DNA of 9,308 nt from NCBI GenBank assembly GCA_045590415.1, contig JAZNRA010000117.1, positions 1 through 9,308 on the forward strand, written 5' to 3'. The notes beneath the pieces are model-generated. The model was given only the letters and a program-made list of their open reading frames with translations, was not told the DNA's origin and searched no databases. Shown one piece after another: positions 6,670-9,308 of this stretch; the stretch's first letter is position 1, and every line of letters begins with the position of its first letter. The position numbers were made by a program, and so were the translations under genes. This DNA comes from RGIG3009 sp045590415. GTDB lineage: Bacteria > Bacillota > Clostridia > Oscillospirales > Acutalibacteraceae.

Positions 6670-8034
6670 ATGAATCAAACAATACTGCCCGGTGTTAAGT
6701 GTGTACACTTTGTCGGCATCGGCGGCTCGGGTATGAGCCCGCTCGCCGAGATCTTACATTCGCTCGGCTTTGCGATCACCGGCTCAGACGTCAACGAATC
6801 GGATAATTTAGCACGTATGCGTCGGTTGGGAATCCCTGTGTTCATGCCGCAAAAAGCGGAAAATATCGGCACCACCGATCTCGTCGTCTACACCGCCGCC
6901 GTGTCGGCAGATAATCCCGAGCTGGTTGCCGCAACCGAGCGTGGCATCCCGCTGATGGAGCGTGCCAAGCTGCTGGGTGCCTTGTCTCGCTGTTTCCCTC
7001 GCACCGTCGCGGTTGCAGGCACGCACGGCAAGACCACCACCTCATCTATGGTATCCCAAATATTATTACAAGCCGAACGTGACCCATCGGTGTTCATCGG
7101 CGGCAGATTGCCGCTGATCGACGCCAACGGTCATGCAGGTAAATCGGACGTATTCGTGTGCGAAGCGTGCGAATTCAAGGATCATTATCTGGAAATGACA
7201 CCCGCTATTTCCATTCTTCTCAACGTGGATGCCGACCATCTGGATTATTTCGGTTCACTCGATAACGTTATCGCTTCCTTCCGTCAGTTTGCCACGCAAA
7301 CGACAGGCACGTTAATTATCAATAAAGAGGATGAAAATACGCGTCGCGCCGTCGAAGGACTTTCGCATGCCGACGTCGTGCGGTACGGCTATTCACCCGA
7401 TTGCGACTGGTATGCACAAAACGTATCGGTGCACGACGGTGCCTACGGTTGCTACGACCTGTACCACAACGGCGAAAAAGTCGCCGCGATCTCGCTCGGT
7501 GTCCCCGGCGAGCACAACGTATTAAACTCGGTCGCCGCTGCCGCCGCCGCGCATCTGTGCGGCGCCACCGCAGAGGAAATCGCCGCAGGTCTTGCCGCCT
7601 TCCACGGTGCCGGCAGACGCTTTGAGTTTTTGGGCACGGTAAATGACATCACCATCGCAGACGATTACGCGCACCACCCCACCGAGATCGTTGCCACCTT
7701 AAACGCCGCCAAGGCAATGCCGTATAGCCGTGTGTGGGCGATCTTCCAACCCTTTACCTTCTCGCGCACCGCGCGCCACCTTAACGAGTTTGCCGAAGCC
7801 CTTTCCATTGCGGACGAGGTAGTCGTCAGCGATATTATGGGCTCACGCGAAACAAACGAATGGAACGTATCGTCAAAGCAGATCACCGATCAGATCGACG
7901 GTGCACACTACCTCGCGACCTTCGATGAGATCAGCCACTTTGTTGCGGAAAATGCCAAGCCGCACGACCTTATTCTCACTATGGGCGGCGGCGACGTGTA
8001 CAAATGCGCCCGCATGATAAAAGCATTACTGTGA
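6670..8034 (+). CDS. murC: UDP-N-acetylmuramate--L-alanine ligase MurC
   Basis: MurC is the cytoplasmic ATP-dependent ligase that joins L-alanine to UDP-N-acetylmuramic acid, the first amino acid step of the peptidoglycan stem peptide. The 454 residues are full length for the family. The N-terminal UDP-binding Rossmann-like domain has HFVGIGGSGMSPLAE (13-27). The central Mur ligase domain has the P-loop GTHGKTTT (117-124), EACEFKDHYL (165-174) and NVDADHLDYFG (185-195). The C-terminal domain has DDYAHHPTEI (331-340), FQPFTFSRT (359-367), and SDIMGSRE (387-394) where many MurCs have DIYAARE. These variants are, as I recall, common in Clostridia and do not suggest loss of function. The start is ATG 6670 with AGGAGG 7 nt upstream. 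It stands alone between a divergent promoter region and a strong terminator, so it is probably monocistronic. Confidence 0.97.
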   Translation: MNQTILPGVKCVHFVGIGGSGMSPLAEILHSLGFAITGSDVNESDNLARMRRLGIPVFMPQKAENIGTTDLVVYTAAVSADNPELVAATERGIPLMERAKLLGALSRCFPRTVAVAGTHGKTTTSSMVSQILLQAERDPSVFIGGRLPLIDANGHAGKSDVFVCEACEFKDHYLEMTPAISILLNVDADHLDYFGSLDNVIASFRQFATQTTGTLIINKEDENTRRAVEGLSHADVVRYGYSPDCDWYAQNVSVHDGAYGCYDLYHNGEKVAAISLGVPGEHNVLNSVAAAAAAHLCGATAEEIAAGLAAFHGAGRRFEFLGTVNDITIADDYAHHPTEIVATLNAAKAMPYSRVWAIFQPFTFSRTARHLNEFAEALSIADEVVVSDIMGSRETNEWNVSSKQITDQIDGAHYLATFDEISHFVAENAKPHDLILTMGGGDVYKCARMIKALL

Positions 8035-8046
8035 AATTAACAATGC

Positions 8047-8087
8047 AAACAGCCCCTTGTTGCTACGGCAACAAGGGGCTGTTTTTT
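8047..8087 (+). terminator. Strong intrinsic terminator after murC, UACG tetraloop
   Basis: A perfect 17-bp stem (8047-8063 with 8068-8084) closes on the loop TACG between C8063 and G8068. In RNA this is C(UACG)G, of the exceptionally stable UNCG class. A T tract (8082-8087) follows on the plus strand. It starts 12 nt after the murC stop. The hairpin also lies directly behind the convergent gene, whose TAA (8088-8086) shares the T tract. On that strand the tail has only three T, so termination there would be weaker. Confidence 0.95.
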
Positions 8088-9261
8088 ATGAAACTATAAT
8101 TCCGGAATAGCAATAGATATATCCGCCTTTGAGGTACAAGTCCTTTAAGGCGCGTTGTAAATGCGTTTCCTCCGGCAAATCCTCATACGAATCAAAACGA
8201 CCGAAAAACACGTTCCCGAAAATATGCATACCATCGCTCCATTCAGGAATACACACGTATCGCTTTTGGAACTGTGTTATTTTCGCTTGATCGCCTAATA
8301 ATTTGCCCAGTTTCGGATCCAACAACCACGAAGAGCAATACACACGATTCCCTGAAAATTCCGGGAACCGTTCTTTCACCAAGCGGCGTGCGGCAGCGAT
8401 CGCCTTATCGGTTGCTTCGGTCGAAATATCAGAACGACTGGGAATATGCATACTCAAACATTCATCACCCGGTCGCAACACACACTCCCATTCCGCTTTG
8501 GCAAAAGAGCGTTCGGTCGGCTCCACTACACCGTCTGTTACCGCGTAGCCATAATAGTAGGCATCGTCCTCACTAAAATGACAAGTAAATGCATCCGTGT
8601 CATCCTCATAGCCTGCTGAGCCGATCATCTGCGCACCACTGGGATGATACGTACCGTTACACATCAGCGGTACAACACGACCCGTTGCTTTCTCACGCAG
8701 ATAAACAGCACGATTGGGAAGCGTTTTCAGTTGGAACTGTAATCCCCCAACGTTGAAGATTTGAACCTTGGTAAAAACGGTGTCCCACGTGTAAAACGAC
8801 GTGTTGATACCCGGCGTTCCCGTGCGATTTTCAACCGCTGACAACGAGGCCCGAAAAACGCAAAACAAGCTCCTTATCTCATCCTCGGAAAACCCCCGTT
8901 TTCGATACTCGGCAAGCGCATCAGGAATTTGTGCCAGCACAATATAAAACGGAAGCATTGAGGTGAGCACCGTACCGTCGGCCACAGGGACAGGAACCGA
9001 GCATGCCTGCGTAAAATCGCCCGCTTTGGCAAACGCAACCGCTGTTCGTACCCATGCACTGTGTGCGGTACTCCCATTGCATTGAATGGCGCATTCCTTA
9101 ACCACGTCATAGTAGTCGCCGAACAAACGATATTCACGTTGCAAGTTATCAATCAGGGAAAGATCACAGGCAACACTTTTATCTTCTGCATAGTAAAAAT
9201 TCGCCATTTTTTCAGGATACGTTTTAACACCTATCGCTTTTGCTACTTCCGCAAACGTCAT
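8086..9261 (-). CDS. Probable GNAT-like acyltransferase domain protein (function unknown)
   Basis: A 391-residue soluble-looking protein with no signal peptide or membrane segment that I can see. The second half resembles, from memory, the two-part family of N-acyltransferase N-terminal plus GNAT-like C-terminal domain proteins found in Clostridia and Actinobacteria. The clues are GDECLSMHIPS (266-276), VYCSSWLLDPKLGKLL (307-322) with the SWLLDP core, FQKRY (331-335) and GNVFFGRF (349-356). The end, LKGGYIYCYSGI (377-388), also looks conserved. The first 170 residues would be the helical N-terminal domain. No substrate can be named, and a classical acetyl-CoA P-loop (Q/RxxGxG/A) is not evident. 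The start is ATG 9261-9259 with AAGGGGGG 6 nt upstream, overlapping a possible stop of a preceding gene (TAAGGGGGG), so it may be the last gene of an operon entering from the right. It converges on murC. Confidence 0.7.
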   Translation of the reverse strand: MTFAEVAKAIGVKTYPEKMANFYYAEDKSVACDLSLIDNLQREYRLFGDYYDVVKECAIQCNGSTAHSAWVRTAVAFAKAGDFTQACSVPVPVADGTVLTSMLPFYIVLAQIPDALAEYRKRGFSEDEIRSLFCVFRASLSAVENRTGTPGINTSFYTWDTVFTKVQIFNVGGLQFQLKTLPNRAVYLREKATGRVVPLMCNGTYHPSGAQMIGSAGYEDDTDAFTCHFSEDDAYYYGYAVTDGVVEPTERSFAKAEWECVLRPGDECLSMHIPSRSDISTEATDKAIAAARRLVKERFPEFSGNRVYCSSWLLDPKLGKLLGDQAKITQFQKRYVCIPEWSDGMHIFGNVFFGRFDSYEDLPEETHLQRALKDLYLKGGYIYCYSGIIVS

Positions 9262-9267
9262 ATTGAT

Positions 9268-9275
9268 CCCCCCTT
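9268..9275 (-). promoter_or_regulatory. Ribosome binding site of the 391-residue gene (AAGGGGGG)
   Basis: AAGGGGGG lies 6 nt before the ATG at 9261. It has the same unusual G6 form as the mutL site and supports the chosen start. Confidence 0.7.
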
Positions 9276-9308
9276 ACGGTGCTGCCGTCAACTCCAACGA
9301 AGAAACCA
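9274..9308 (-). CDS. Possible C-terminal end of an upstream minus-strand gene
   Basis: Entering from the right edge, one minus-strand frame reads VSSLELTAAP then TAA (9276-9274). The stop overlaps the ribosome binding site of the following gene, as happens between miaB and its neighbour in this window. Eleven codons cannot identify a protein. Another frame is also open here (reading VGVDGST) and continues into the next gene, so this call rests only on the stop/ribosome-site overlap. Confidence 0.25.
   Translation of the reverse strand, partial: VSSLELTAAP

Noticed and set aside
6670..8034. MurC variants SDIMGSRE and FQPFTFSRT as signs of a different Mur ligase or a defect
   Set aside because: All core MurC motifs (GIGGSGMS, GTHGKTTT, DADHLDYF, HHPTEI) are present, and these variants look like Clostridia-type MurC.

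Overview
The window looks like chromosomal core DNA from a Gram-positive, low-to-mid GC anaerobe of class Clostridia. Oscillospirales (Ruminococcaceae/Oscillospiraceae-type) is my best guess. The reasons are the gene order miaB - YlbF/YmcA-family - mutS - mutL - miaA, strong AGGAGG-type ribosome binding sites, an endonuclease-type MutL (no MutH-type system expected), and Clostridia-like variants of the MurC motifs. The lineage is an inference from motif style; I could not search a database.

Layout. From about 6548 down to base 1, one minus-strand operon carries miaB (6523-5114), a small YlbF/YmcA-family gene (5099-4689), mutS (4623-2017), mutL (1998-133) and the start of miaA (136 to beyond base 1). 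Spacing is tight: 14, 65 and 18 nt, then a 4-nt ATGA overlap. No terminator is visible inside it. A divergent region of 146 nt (6524-6669) separates the operon from murC (6670-8034, plus strand). It holds a good extended -10 promoter for miaB and a -10 for murC. A 17-bp hairpin with a UACG tetraloop (8047-8087) ends murC and sits at the end of a convergent minus-strand gene (9261-8086), a probable GNAT-like acyltransferase-domain protein. The last bases (9274-9308) may hold the tail of a further minus-strand gene.

Function. MiaA and MiaB act one after the other on A37 of tRNAs reading UNN codons (i6A, then ms2i6A). They bracket the mismatch-repair pair MutS (mismatch recognition) and MutL (nicking endonuclease). 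The YlbF-family protein carries a four-cysteine tail and may be linked to Fe-S chemistry or RNA processing. MurC adds L-alanine to UDP-MurNAc in peptidoglycan synthesis.

The observation most worth following is in MutS: the normally invariant Walker B aspartate (DEIGRGT) reads glycine (GEIGRGT), a one-base difference from an aspartate codon. It is a natural mutator allele, a sequencing error or a lineage variant. I see no mobile element, CRISPR array, tRNA or rRNA, and no convincing new multi-gene system.
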